The notes: generated by a model from the letters alone, not told the origin. 64,000 bases of DNA from Desulfovibrio sp. JC010 (GCF_010470675.1 NZ_VOIQ01000020.1:1-64000); one strand, 5' to 3'; numbered from the stretch's first letter, positions 8,243 to 16,289 are shown. A program made the numbers and translations.

Positions 8243-9385
8243 CTAACCGGCCATGCGGGCTTTGTACTCTTCAATTACCGAGGGGCGGTCGATTCCAGCC
8301 ACAATCAGCTTCTTCCTGATGTTCAGGTCATCCCATGCGGGCTGGAGGCCGATTTCGCGGGCAGCCTTGGCTGCGTCCTGAGTCTCGACGGTTTTGGTCT
8401 TTTCGCTCATGTGGCAGTCGTCGCCCATGAAGATGAGCAGTTCTTTGCTCCCGGCAGGACGGGAAAGGTTCTGCTCGTTGACCACGGAAATAAGGAAATC
8501 GGTATAACGCTGGGATTGCGGGTTCCAGACCTCGATGCCGTCCACATCGTATTTTGCCAGCAGAATGGGCCAGAATTCTTCCGGGTGGGGGATGACCACA
8601 CAACCGCCGAGAGCGCGCGCTTCTTCGATTACCTCGGTAGCACGGTAGAAGAATTTCAGGGAGAAGTCGGCTTTGACCAGCTTTTTTACCGCCTTGAGGT
8701 ATGCCTGAATGCGGTTGATCAGGGTGTCGCCGTATTTGGGACGCATGGCATCAAAGTAGTTGCGCAGGAGTTTGTTCTTGATGGAATCCTTGGGCACGCT
8801 GGACCATTCTTCATCAAGCATGGTCTGGATTTTGGTCACATAGACCCGGACCATTTCCACAAGGTCCTCATCCGCACCGGTGGATTTTGCCGCCAGTCCA
8901 ATGCGTTCTTCCATGGGCTTGGTGATGGTGTCCATGTACTGGAAAAGCTGTGAGGAGCGGTATTTGAAAGTGTGGGCCAGCATGGATTTGAGCACGTCGG
9001 CATTTTCCACTTTTTCGTTTTCGAAATGGAGCAGGAGCTGCACTTTCTGGTTGAAGCCGCTGGCATAGCAGTCCACTTCCACCCCGGTGTAGTCGCCATA
9101 GCTCATGAGCACATTGTGCTGGGTGGGAATCATGAGTTTGTCGTGCACATTGGGGAACATCCTGTCCACGCGCTGGGTGATGTATTTGAAGGGCACGAAT
9201 TCCGGGTGCCAGTGTACAGCCAGCAGGTTTTCCTGCCGGGCATGCACCTTGGAAGGGGTGACCACCTGTTCGATCTGCCAGTCGGCAAGTTCTGTGGATA
9301 TTACCTCGTGAAAGAGTTGGCGATCATCATCTGTGATTTCAGGGGATACTTTTACTGCCGCGGGGCAGGATGCTGCTGCGTTCAT
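8243..9385 (-). CDS. PHP-like metal-dependent protein of the GAK operon
   Basis: 380 residues. Histidine and acid motifs resemble the PHP hydrolase superfamily: HWHPEF (58-63, HxH), IPHPEEFWP (265-273) and GDDCHMSE (321-328), in PHP order. The central 110 residues are helical and differ from standard PHP proteins. PHP enzymes are usually phosphoesterases, which would fit a phospho-modification system, but the assignment is by motif only. It starts 9 bp after the XXXCH gene, so it belongs to the same transcript. Confidence 0.6.
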   Translation of the reverse strand: MNAAASCPAAVKVSPEITDDDRQLFHEVISTELADWQIEQVVTPSKVHARQENLLAVHWHPEFVPFKYITQRVDRMFPNVHDKLMIPTQHNVLMSYGDYTGVEVDCYASGFNQKVQLLLHFENEKVENADVLKSMLAHTFKYRSSQLFQYMDTITKPMEERIGLAAKSTGADEDLVEMVRVYVTKIQTMLDEEWSSVPKDSIKNKLLRNYFDAMRPKYGDTLINRIQAYLKAVKKLVKADFSLKFFYRATEVIEEARALGGCVVIPHPEEFWPILLAKYDVDGIEVWNPQSQRYTDFLISVVNEQNLSRPAGSKELLIFMGDDCHMSEKTKTVETQDAAKAAREIGLQPAWDDLNIRKKLIVAGIDRPSVIEEYKARMAG

Positions 9386-9394
9386 TTTGTCCTC

Positions 9395-9949
9395 TCATTT
9401 ATACCGTGAATGGCAGTGTGCGGTGATGCTGTTGATTTCGTCACAGGCTTTGTGGGCGGCTTCAACGTCTGAATCGTTGCATGCCTGCTGAAAGCTGTCA
9501 CATGCTGCCATGTATTCATCATAGTACTCATCGCCGTAGCCTTCATAGCTGATCATAAGCTGTGAATCAGCCATGAATTCCTCCACCACCTGAGCAGGAG
9601 GGATGGTTCCGGCATGTACGGATTTGAAGATGACTTTGAAGGAAGTTTTCATGCGTTTTTTCAGATTTTTGTATTTGGGCTTGTCTGAGCTTTCTTTCTC
9701 TGCAGAATCCGGGGCTGCATTTTCAGTAATGTCTTCTTTTTCCGCAGGCATGGGTTTGGCAGTGACCTTTACCGCTGTGTGCCCGAATTCATTACGGATG
9801 TTGATTTTGAGCTTTTTAAAACCCTCAATCATAACCAGATAGGCATCCTCTTCCGAGGCTCCGTTTTCAATGGCATCGGCCATTTTGCGCAGGAAAGTCG
9901 GAAGTTCTCCCGGTTGGATATATTTTTCGATTTTACTTTTCTTTGCCAT
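9395..9949 (-). CDS. GAK system XXXCH protein
   Basis: 184 residues, first gene of the operon. The protein ends ITAHCHSRYK; the Cys-His pair at 179-180 resembles a cytochrome c' heme site (CXXCH) that lacks the first Cys, which is the feature that names the XXXCH family. The C-terminal 85 residues look like a four-helix bundle with MADSQLMISYEGYGDEYYDEY and a short CNDSD loop. The N-terminal half (GELPTFLRKMADAIENG and KLKINIRNEFGHTAVKVTA) resembles an amphi-Trp-like domain. No signal peptide is visible, so covalent c-type heme attachment in the periplasm is unlikely. Start supported by a GGAGA upstream. Confidence 0.78.
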   Translation of the reverse strand: MAKKSKIEKYIQPGELPTFLRKMADAIENGASEEDAYLVMIEGFKKLKINIRNEFGHTAVKVTAKPMPAEKEDITENAAPDSAEKESSDKPKYKNLKKRMKTSFKVIFKSVHAGTIPPAQVVEEFMADSQLMISYEGYGDEYYDEYMAACDSFQQACNDSDVEAAHKACDEINSITAHCHSRYK

Positions 9950-10013
9950 AGCTGTTCTCCAGAGGCTCGTCTGTTTATGTACGAAATATTATTTGCTGTT
10001 TTGCTTATCCGAT

Positions 10014-10033
10014 CAATGTTTAAATGAACATTG
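10014..10033. promoter_or_regulatory. Inverted repeat upstream of the GAK operon
   Basis: CAATGTT-6-AACATTG, a perfect 7-bp inverted repeat, 65 bp upstream of the first GAK gene. Position and form suit an operator; no regulator gene is adjacent, and no strong promoter hexamers could be assigned around it. Confidence 0.4.
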
Positions 10034-10147
10034 CAGCATAAAAGTTGCGATGTTGTTACGATTTTGCAACTGAGTTGCCTGAGATCTCCTAAGTCGTTCC
10101 ATATCGTACACCCTGATAGTGGGGAAAGACCAGTAAGAATTTAGCAG

Positions 10148-10183
10148 AAAAGCCCGGAACCAATTCTGATTACGGGCTTTTTT
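10148..10183 (-). terminator. Intrinsic terminator after the HD-domain gene
   Basis: AAAAGCCCG pairs with CGGGCTTTT across a 16-base loop. Ts follow on both strands (four on the minus, six on the plus), so it may work both ways; the only gene reading into it is the HD-domain gene on the minus strand. Confidence 0.6.
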
Positions 10184-10207
10184 GAAAATAAGTTACGGTG
10201 GGAAAGA

Positions 10208-10738
10208 TTAGTTCTCGGCAATAGCCAGTTCTTCGAGGTTCTTGCCTGTTTCCTGCTCAATAGCTGTCTTGATGCGCAGGGCGGCTTTCTTGCGCCGTTT
10301 CAGGTCAGCTGCTTTTTGGGCGTCATTCCCACATGCTTCGATCTTGTGGTCATACATATATATAACTGTGACCATCTGGTCGCCTTTGACCAGTTTGTCG
10401 GCAATAAAGACGATTTCTTTCTCAGTGACCGGAAGCTCGCCGGAATATTCAAGATCGTTATGGGCGGCAACTATATCCGCCACCTCGTCATACCCTTCAC
10501 CGCGTAAAATCTCTGCCCCGGCAGCAGCATGGTCAGCCTGTCCTTTGGCTATGTCATGTAAGAGGGCTGCTGCGGTAATCTGGGCCAGGTTCGGCCCCCG
10601 GTCGCGCAGCCATTTCAAATCGCGTCCGATGCTTCTGGCCACGTCGCGGACCATTCGGGAGTGGATTATGGTCGCTTCCGGGGTGTTGTGGGAGGCGAGG
10701 ATTTGTTCGCATTGGTCTGGGGTGGGGATGTTGGGCAT
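10208..10738 (-). CDS. HD-domain phosphohydrolase
   Basis: 176 residues. H26 in TIIHSRMV, the HD pair in ALLHDIAKG (61-62), an H in ADHAAAGAEIL and a late D in IADKLVKGD supply the expected metal ligands of a stand-alone HD hydrolase, a family acting on nucleotides and other phosphate esters. A good AAAGGA lies upstream of the ATG. It is monocistronic, with a terminator after it. Substrate not predictable. Confidence 0.75.
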   Translation of the reverse strand: MPNIPTPDQCEQILASHNTPEATIIHSRMVRDVARSIGRDLKWLRDRGPNLAQITAAALLHDIAKGQADHAAAGAEILRGEGYDEVADIVAAHNDLEYSGELPVTEKEIVFIADKLVKGDQMVTVIYMYDHKIEACGNDAQKAADLKRRKKAALRIKTAIEQETGKNLEELAIAEN

Positions 10739-10898
10739 GGTTGGGGTCCTTTATGATAATTTTCAAATTATGTCTGCTGACAATTTAAATTATGCCAGTT
10801 GACATAGAGTCAGGATATGCTTACTTCATAAGTAACTGGATTGGGCGTTCCCGATCGGCGTTTGGCTTCAGCGTTTGGCGTTGGGGCCTTTCGTTTTT

Positions 10899-11639
10899 TT
10901 ATCGGGGAAATATTTTTAATCCCCACCCATAAGTACTTCCATTAGAAGAATATAGTTTGGGGGACAGTGCATCAAAAGCCCTGCTTCTTTTAAAAGGATT
11001 CAGAACATGTTGTCCTATCGGGCGTGCTGTTAAATCTGCTAGTTGCAAACCGCAGGAATTGCATTTTTTGGAAGCCATTTTGAGCTTAAACGGAAATGGT
11101 ATTTGCCTCCAGTTGGCCCCATCGCACACTCTCCTGAATTCAAGTTCCAAGTCTTTGTCTTCTCTGTTTCCTCTGCTCTCGAATATAAAGGTCGTTTTTA
11201 ATTTTTCTTGATTGTTCTGTTCCAAAAAATGGAAAATTCGTTCCAAGCCATACTTCATTGCCATTTCATATGGATTTTGTGGATCTGTGTATTGCGAAAC
11301 TAAGTTGAGTTTGTTTATTGCAACAGAGATTAGCGTGAAATCTGATTGTTCTACAAAAGAACTCAGTTCGTTCAGGAATGTGTTGCGATACTCTCTGTCT
11401 CGCAAGATGTTGAATGGTCGTTTTTGTTTTCTTATTTCTCTTTCATGGAGAATAATCATGTCATGCCCAAAGTGTTTGAATTTCAGGTTTATCAAGTCGG
11501 GAACAACGCTATTGGCATAGGTCGTTTTATGAAAGACGCAAAATGACAGGACGAAAACAGGGTAGTCTTTATTTATTGAAGTGAGGCTATGGTCACCGCT
11601 TTCATCGACATAGACGATATAGTCACTAAATTGTGGCAT
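10899..11639 (-). CDS. DUF3800 domain protein
   Basis: 246 residues. Opens with YIVYVDESGDHS, the Asp/Glu-bearing first strand that marks the DUF3800 family, and ends with SCGLQLADLTARPI, a second conserved acid-containing motif. The arrangement of acids suggests an RNase H-like nuclease fold, but activity is unproven. Members are frequent in mobile or defence-rich DNA. The ATG at 11639 is used; an in-frame TTG just before it is ignored. The gene is more AT-rich than its neighbours and has no obvious partner, so acquisition by transfer is plausible. Confidence 0.75.
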   Translation of the reverse strand: MPQFSDYIVYVDESGDHSLTSINKDYPVFVLSFCVFHKTTYANSVVPDLINLKFKHFGHDMIILHEREIRKQKRPFNILRDREYRNTFLNELSSFVEQSDFTLISVAINKLNLVSQYTDPQNPYEMAMKYGLERIFHFLEQNNQEKLKTTFIFESRGNREDKDLELEFRRVCDGANWRQIPFPFKLKMASKKCNSCGLQLADLTARPIGQHVLNPFKRSRAFDALSPKLYSSNGSTYGWGLKIFPR

Positions 11640-11732
11640 CAAAAATCCTTTGCAGTGAAATTGTCATTGGGTGTTTATTCTAATCAAATCCTGATTAGAA
11701 TAAACACCGCAATCTAATCAAGCACAAAACCA

Positions 11733-12620
11733 TCACTCATCCACCCGCTCCCGATAAAACTCAATAAAATTGCGCACCAGCGGGGTTATGCGTTCAGCAT
11801 TCCAGATCATGCCGATCTCGAAGGGATGCAGTTCAATCTCCAATGGCTTGAGGGCGATGCCGTCGGGGATGGTTCCGGTGGAATCGGTGTTGATGACGGT
11901 CCAGCCCAGCCCGGCGGCTACGAAGACGTTTCCGGTATGTTTGCGCTCGTACTGCATGCCTATTTTCAGCTCAAGGTCTCGTTGGGCGAAGATGCGCTGC
12001 ATTTCTTTTACACGCATGCGGCAGTATGAATCTGTGCTGCAGATGTAGGGCAGTGCCGAGATATCTTTCAGGGTCAGCACATCTTTTTCAGCAAGGGGAT
12101 GGCTTGCCGGGATGGCGGCGCAAGTGGTCGATTTGTGCACGGTCATGCTTTCAAGGCCCTTGGTATCTACCAGATTCATGGTCACAAAGCCCACATGGCG
12201 GGTGCCTTCTTTTACTGCGTTGACCTGAGAATAGGTGTTCTCGTCGTAGAGACTGACATCCACATCCGGGTATTGTTTGATGAAATCGCCTATGATTTGT
12301 GGAAATGAAGAGGAAAGAGCCAGATAGATAAAGCTGATTTGCAGCTTGCCCGCTGTGCCGTCGCCCATGGCTTGCAGTGTTGTTCTGGAGCGGTCCATGA
12401 TGGCCAGCATTTCCTTGGCTTCCTGCAGGAAATAGCTGCCTTCATCGGTCAGTTCAACTTTGCGGTTGGTGCGTTTGAATAGCTGGACATCCAGTTCTTC
12501 TTCCATGTTCTGAATCTGTCTGCTCAGCGGCGGCTGCTGGATGTGCAGTCTTTCCGCAGCCTTTCCGAAATGGAGTTCTTCTGCAACGGCTATGAAGTAG
12601 CGAAGTTGACGCATGCGCAT
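11733..12620 (-). CDS. LysR-family transcriptional regulator
   Basis: 295 residues. N-terminal winged helix of LysR type (RQLRYFIAVAEELHFGKAAERLHIQQPPLSRQ region, with QPPLSRQI as recognition helix) and a C-terminal two-lobed effector domain. HFGKAAERLHIQQP resembles the BenM/CatM/CbnR branch, whose effectors are often aromatic or small acid metabolites, but the effector cannot be assigned. It is divergent from the small secreted protein gene starting at 12719; the shared 98-bp spacer is the likely control region. Confidence 0.9.
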   Translation of the reverse strand: MRMRQLRYFIAVAEELHFGKAAERLHIQQPPLSRQIQNMEEELDVQLFKRTNRKVELTDEGSYFLQEAKEMLAIMDRSRTTLQAMGDGTAGKLQISFIYLALSSSFPQIIGDFIKQYPDVDVSLYDENTYSQVNAVKEGTRHVGFVTMNLVDTKGLESMTVHKSTTCAAIPASHPLAEKDVLTLKDISALPYICSTDSYCRMRVKEMQRIFAQRDLELKIGMQYERKHTGNVFVAAGLGWTVINTDSTGTIPDGIALKPLEIELHPFEIGMIWNAERITPLVRNFIEFYRERVDE

Positions 12621-12718
12621 AATGATACCTTTTTGATCTTAAAGAATGGTTAAATGGTATTGGATTCGTATTATATGCTGACATAGGTTTAATCAAACAC
12701 TAAATGGAGGTCAGCAAA

Positions 12719-13132
12719 ATGTACGGATTGTATTTTTCAGGATTTGTGAGCCGGAGTGCGCTTGCGGCGATTGTTCTTGCGTTTGTATTGAGTGTGACGG
12801 CAAAGCCGTCTGCGGCGGGCATGCTGGTGGCCGAGGGGAAGCGCAGCCACTACATAGCCGATCAGGATGAGGGCATTGTTTATGTTGTGTACGGCGATGG
12901 AGAGTGGGTGCGTTTTGCGGACGGATTCGGGCGCATAAGCGGTCTGGCCGTGTGTCCGGATAATTCCCTCTACGTACTTTCCAGTTCGCAGCGGCGGGTA
13001 ATCAAAGTGGCGGCGGACGGCAGGATAATGGCCGTTAAGAAACTAAGTGCGCTCCCGGAAGCGATTTATGTAGACCGGGACGGGGAGGTGAAATTTGTAC
13101 AGCGTAGCGGTGTGGTCACAGGTAACAAGTAA
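12719..13132 (+). CDS. Small secreted protein with beta-propeller-like repeats
   Basis: 137 residues. A signal peptide (ALAAIVLAFVLSVTAKPSAAG) is followed by about 100 residues with NHL/SMP-30-like blade sequence: GRISGLAVCPDNSLYVLSSSQRRVIKV. That is only about two blades, too few for a closed propeller, so it is either a domain fragment or oligomerises. The ATG at 12719 is preferred because the GGAGG at 12706-12710 lies inside the alternative upstream start. Divergent from the LysR gene and possibly its target. Confidence 0.6.
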   Translation: MYGLYFSGFVSRSALAAIVLAFVLSVTAKPSAAGMLVAEGKRSHYIADQDEGIVYVVYGDGEWVRFADGFGRISGLAVCPDNSLYVLSSSQRRVIKVAADGRIMAVKKLSALPEAIYVDRDGEVKFVQRSGVVTGNK

Positions 13133-13152
13133 TTTTGTCCGACCCGGAAAGC

Positions 13153-13189
13153 AAAAAAGGATTGAATCGCAAGATTCAATCCTTTTTTT
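13153..13189. terminator. Bidirectional intrinsic terminator
   Basis: A 10-bp perfect stem GGATTGAATC/GATTCAATCC (13159-13182) has six As on its left and seven Ts on its right. It can end the secreted protein transcript on the plus strand and the tRNA transcript arriving on the minus strand. Confidence 0.9.
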
Positions 13190-13197
13190 AGGAAAAG

Positions 13198-13275
13198 TGG
13201 CGTCCCCAGGGGGATTTGAACCCCCGTCGCCGGCGTGAAAGGCCGGTGTCCTGGGCCAGGCTAGACGATGGGGAC
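13198..13275 (-). tRNA. tRNA-Glu (TTC), copy 1
   Basis: 78 nt including encoded CCA. Anticodon stem CCGGC/GCCGG with loop CTTTCAC gives anticodon TTC. Acceptor stem GTCCCCA/TGGGGAC, T arm GGGGG-TTCAAAT-CCCCC. Last tRNA of array A and identical to the other three complete tRNA-Glu genes. Confidence 0.95.
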
Positions 13276-13375
13276 GCATCTTAAATATATGGACCTGCTT
13301 CAGTGGCCTGAATCACTACTTACGAAGCCGGTTATGTAAAGACTTAAGCTGGTTACTTTAAGTCTTGAGTGCTGA

Positions 13376-13453
13376 TGGCGTCCCCAGGGGGATTTGAACC
13401 CCCGTCGCCGGCGTGAAAGGCCGGTGTCCTGGGCCAGGCTAGACGATGGGGAC
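13376..13453 (-). tRNA. tRNA-Glu (TTC), copy 2
   Basis: Same 78-nt sequence as copy 1, separated from it by 100 bp. Middle gene of array A. CCA is encoded. Confidence 0.95.
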
Positions 13454-13513
13454 GCATCTTAAAATATCCGTTTCAGTGGCCTGACACTTTAGCGAAGCGG
13501 ATAGAAATTTGGC

Positions 13514-13588
13514 TGGCTGGGACACAAGGACTCGAACCTTGATTAACGGAACCAGAACCCGTCGTCCTGCCAATTGAACGATGTCCCA
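13514..13588 (-). tRNA. tRNA-Gln (CTG), copy 1
   Basis: 75 nt with encoded CCA. Anticodon loop TTCTGGT in the stem ACGGG/TCCGT gives CTG, reading CAG. Acceptor stem TGGGACA/TGTCCCA. First gene of array A; an identical gene starts array B. Confidence 0.95.
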
Positions 13589-13602
13589 GCAGCGGAGAAA
13601 AC

Positions 13603-13631
13603 CTTTTATGTAGAATCGGGGTTACTGTCAA
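13603..13631 (-). promoter_or_regulatory. Promoter of tRNA array A
   Basis: On the minus strand TTGACA (13626-13631) is followed after exactly 17 bp by TAAAAG (13603-13608), 15 bp before tRNA-Gln. The same arrangement, with TAAACA as -10, precedes array B. Confidence 0.7.
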
Positions 13632-13740
13632 CAAGAAAATAAGACTTTTTTGGAAAAAGTGAAGGGGGCTGGATTTTGGTTGGTGAATATCTCGATATGC
13701 CCTATTGTTGCCCTGACAAATCATCTTTTGGGGGAAAGCT

Positions 13741-15090
13741 GTGCAGGACAACAAAATCAACGGCAGAAGTATGGATGAGTGGATCGCTGAACACCGGATC
13801 ATCGCGGATCTGGTAGCACTTAAAGAAGTGAGTTGGTTCAATCCCGGTACAAAGCAATTTGCGGAAACTATTTTCAACATTCCGTTCGGCGGGGCTGAGG
13901 TTCAGGACGCTGCAGACAGGTTGGAAAGATTCAGCCCGTATATTGCGAAAGTTTTCCCGGAAACAGCCGCAGCGAACGGGCATATCGAATCTCCGGTTCA
14001 GGAAATTACGGCCATGAAAGGAGTGCTGGAAGAGTTGTTTGGACAATTTTTGCCCGGTAGGTTGCTCGCTAAATGCGATAGCCATTTACCAATTTCCGGT
14101 TCCATCAAAGCCCGTGGCGGGATTTACGAAGTCTTGAAACATGCTGAGTTTCTGGCCGTTGAGGCCGGATTGCTGGCACTGGATGATAATTACGTTGTTC
14201 TGGATTCAGATGAGTTTCGTTCCTTCTTCGGGAAATATTCCATTGCCGTGGGGTCTACGGGTAACCTTGGGCTTTCCATCGGCATCATGGGTGCGCAGTT
14301 GGGGTTCAAGGTCAGCGTGCATATGTCCGCAGATGCCCGGCAGTGGAAAAAAGATATGTTGCGCTCCAAGGGCGTGAATGTGTTGGAATATGAGTCGGAT
14401 TACAGTCTGGCCGTGGCCGAGGGACGTAAAGAGGCTGCTTCCGACTCCAGTTGTTATTTTGTTGATGATGAAAATTCTATCAACCTTTTCATGGGTTATG
14501 CCGTAGCTGCCGAACGGCTCAAGGAACAGTTTGCTGAGCTGGGAATTGTGGTTGATGCGGATCATCCTTTGTTTGCCTATCTGCCCTGCGGTGTTGGGGG
14601 CGGTCCCGGCGGGGTGGCTTTCGGCCTGAAGCTGGCTTTTCAGGACAATGTACATTGTATTTTTGCAGAACCTACTCATTCCCCGGCTATGCTTCTGGGA
14701 CTGTATACCGGATTGCATGACGGGGTCAGCGTGCAGGATTTCGGAATCGATAACCTCACTGCCGCAGACGGTCTGGCCGTAGGACGTCCTTCCGGTTTTG
14801 TGGGGCGGACCATGCATGAACTGCTGGACGGGGTTTATACGGTCAGTGATGAGAATTTATATCGCTATCTGGCCATGATGGCTGATAGCGAGGATTTGGC
14901 TCTTGAACCTTCCGCTGTGGCAGGTGTTCCCGGAATTGTCCGTGTGCTGGGGGATAAGGAATATCTTGCGTTGCATGGATTGGCTGGGGAAATGGATCGG
15001 GCTACGCATCTTGTCTGGTGTACTGGCGGGAGTATGGTGCCTGAGGAGGAGATGCGGGGGTATTATGAGCGGGGGCGGGGGATGTGCTAA
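13741..15090 (+). CDS. dsdA: D-serine ammonia-lyase
   Basis: 449 residues, the usual DsdA length. A PLP enzyme converting D-serine to pyruvate and ammonia. The PLP lysine lies in [15 protein letters not shown], which matches the DsdA consensus, and the phosphate-binding glycine loop is [10 protein letters not shown] near residue 285. [19 protein letters not shown] is the substrate-side helix of the fold. The start is GTG with GGGGGAAA upstream. No dsdX transporter or dsdC regulator is adjacent; the gene stands alone between the tRNA array and a convergent small gene whose stop overlaps its own by four bases. Confidence 0.92.
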   Translation: MQDNKINGRSMDEWIAEHRIIADLVALKEVSWFNPGTKQFAETIFNIPFGGAEVQDAADRLERFSPYIAKVFPETAAANGHIESPVQEITAMKGVLEELFGQFLPGRLLAKCDSHLPISGSIKARGGIYEVLKHAEFLAVEAGLLALDDNYVVLDSDEFRSFFGKYSIAVGSTGNLGLSIGIMGAQLGFKVSVHMSADARQWKKDMLRSKGVNVLEYESDYSLAVAEGRKEAASDSSCYFVDDENSINLFMGYAVAAERLKEQFAELGIVVDADHPLFAYLPCGVGGGPGGVAFGLKLAFQDNVHCIFAEPTHSPAMLLGLYTGLHDGVSVQDFGIDNLTAADGLAVGRPSGFVGRTMHELLDGVYTVSDENLYRYLAMMADSEDLALEPSAVAGVPGIVRVLGDKEYLALHGLAGEMDRATHLVWCTGGSMVPEEEMRGYYERGRGMC

Positions 15091-15425
15091 GCTACTTTTA
15101 AATCTTTTCTCATGGCTTTCTTCATTTTCTCATGAGCTAGAGATCTTTTTGCATAGTCTTCATTCGTATCAACTATTTCTTGAATTGATTTAACTACTTC
15201 TTCATTGCCGACAAGTTCGCAACGCATTTGCCAGAGCGCAAAGTTCTTTGCTGCCTCTGGTGATGGTTTTACTGCTGCTAAGTGGTAAGCTTCCAATAAT
15301 CCTAAATATGCATCTTTCTTTTCTTGAAATTGAAGTGTCTTTTTATCACGGTAAATTGTCATGAAGAATTGAACAACGGCAACCGTAAGGGCACCTAATC
15401 CGAATGTTGATAACATTTGAAGCAT
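15087..15425 (-). CDS. Small single-pass membrane protein, unknown function
   Basis: 112 residues. One N-terminal membrane helix ([19 protein letters not shown]) is followed by a charged, helical cytoplasmic part of about 85 residues ([20 protein letters not shown] onward) that looks coiled-coil-like. AT-rich compared with dsdA. An AGAAAAAA stretch is the only upstream ribosome-binding candidate. I do not recognise a family. It lies in the variable segment between tRNA arrays. Confidence 0.5.
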   Translation of the reverse strand: MLQMLSTFGLGALTVAVVQFFMTIYRDKKTLQFQEKKDAYLGLLEAYHLAAVKPSPEAAKNFALWQMRCELVGNEEVVKSIQEIVDTNEDYAKRSLAHEKMKKAMRKDLKVA

Positions 15426-15463
15426 ATTTTTTCTCCGTCAAAATCTGTATTTAGGGCTAGAAG

Positions 15464-15769
15464 CTAAATACTGTTTTTATTCTCAAAAAGTGCCTTTAGA
15501 TTCCGTGCCCCATGCACCACACGAACAATCTCAATACCATCACCAGCTTCGCGGTACAGTATCAAATAATTGCCATCCACAAAGTAACGTAAATCCGGGG
15601 CAATGTCCGGCCTTGCCGGGCCTAGCTTTGTATTTGCAGCAAGTAGATGAAATTTCTTTTCAAGTGAGCGAAGTGTACGTGTTGCAGCGTCTTGATCGTC
15701 TTCAGCAATATATTTCCATATCTCAATGAGGTCATCTTCAGCTTTGCGTAGGAGTGTGAACTGCGCCAT
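15464..15769 (-). CDS. parE: ParE-family toxin
   Basis: 101 residues with the RelE/ParE fold pattern: KAEDDLIEIWKYIAEDD helix hairpin, then RPDIAPDLRYFVDGNYLILYRE beta-sheet core and a final VVHGARN strand. The LRYF-x5-YLILYR block is the most diagnostic. ParE toxins act on DNA gyrase. It follows its antitoxin gene at once (ATG 5 bp before the antitoxin stop on the minus strand is read as tight coupling), the standard antitoxin-toxin order. Confidence 0.88.
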   Translation of the reverse strand: MAQFTLLRKAEDDLIEIWKYIAEDDQDAATRTLRSLEKKFHLLAANTKLGPARPDIAPDLRYFVDGNYLILYREAGDGIEIVRVVHGARNLKALFENKNSI

Positions 15770-15774
15770 GAGTC

Positions 15775-16044
15775 TTACCGTTCATCCTCAAGCCGATTCT
15801 TAGCCTCGCCAATCAACTTATCTATACTCCCAAACCGCCCCGGCCCGCTTTCAATTCCCTCTTTCCAGAGCTTGCGTATTTCCTCTATCTCTTTATCCCG
15901 GAGGGCGCGCTTATGCTTCCAGTCCCGCAGGGCATCGCGAATGACTTCGCTGGTGGAAGCGTAGTCGCCCTGCTCGACAGATTCTTTGACCAGTGCGGAA
16001 AGCTCCGGGGTCAATGCTATGGTGATTTTTTCGACATTAGGCAT
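15775..16044 (-). CDS. parD: ParD-family antitoxin (ribbon-helix-helix)
   Basis: 89 residues. N-terminal ribbon-helix-helix: EKITIALTPELSALVKESVEQGDYASTSEVIRDALRDW pattern (read in two parts, ALTPELSALV and ASTSEVIRDALR), then a charged tail that would wrap the toxin. The ATG at 16044 has AGGAG upstream; a longer open frame to 16179 runs through the operator and a tRNA remnant and is not used. A perfect palindrome just upstream is the expected autoregulatory site. Confidence 0.9.
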   Translation of the reverse strand: MPNVEKITIALTPELSALVKESVEQGDYASTSEVIRDALRDWKHKRALRDKEIEEIRKLWKEGIESGPGRFGSIDKLIGEAKNRLEDER

Positions 16045-16057
16045 GGTATTCTCCTGT

Positions 16058-16076
16058 GGTATGACTAAGTCATACC
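16058..16076. promoter_or_regulatory. ParD operator palindrome
   Basis: GGTATGACT-A-AGTCATACC, a perfect 9-bp inverted repeat with a one-base centre, 14 bp before the parD ATG and overlapping the Shine-Dalgarno side of the promoter. Ribbon-helix-helix antitoxins bind such short palindromes. Confidence 0.7.
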
Positions 16077-16130
16077 ATATGGATAGAGGCTTGGGCAAGT
16101 GAGGAAGGGGAGTTGTTCGTAGAAAACGAA

Positions 16131-16158
16131 AAAGCCCGATTCTCGCGAATCGGGCTTT
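16131..16158 (-). terminator. Intrinsic terminator next to the tRNA-Glu remnant
   Basis: AAAGCCCGATTC pairs with GAATCGGGCTTT (12 bp, 4-base loop). It is almost identical to the terminator at 17783-17811 after array B and is part of the direct repeat described at 16121-16213. Confidence 0.85.
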
Positions 16159-16167
16159 GAAATTTCG

Positions 16168-16213
16168 TGGCGTCCCCAAGGGGGAACCCCGTCGCCGGCG
16201 TGAAAGGCCGGTG
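16168..16213 (-). pseudogene. Truncated tRNA-Glu remnant
   Basis: 46 bp matching tRNA-Glu from the anticodon arm (CCGGCCTTTCACGCCGG on the minus strand) to the CCA end. The T arm has lost several bases (GGGTTCCCCC in place of GGGGGTTCAAATCCCCC) and the 5' half, including the D arm and the acceptor 5' strand, is gone; the sequence jumps straight to CAGTGGC, a string found in the spacers of array A. It cannot make a working tRNA. Confidence 0.85.
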
Positions 16214-16289
16214 CAGTGGCTGAGAAGAAATAATTATAGATAAGGCGACGCGTCATGAAGTCAGCTGGAGGGCATAGGCCATCATTTTG

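Larger units (their letters stand above)
16121..16213. repeat. Direct repeat, copy 1 (terminator plus tRNA-Glu 3' half)
   Basis: About 93 bp that match 17775-17868: the same AGAAAACGAAAAAGCCCG start, the same terminator hairpin with one or two changes, AAATTTCGTGGCGTCCCC and the 3' half of tRNA-Glu. The FkbM methyltransferase gene lies between the two copies. Confidence 0.85.

Noticed and set aside
16045-16179. An N-terminal extension of the ParD antitoxin
   Set aside because: It would read through the operator palindrome, a terminator and the tRNA remnant; the ATG at 16044 has a good ribosome site.
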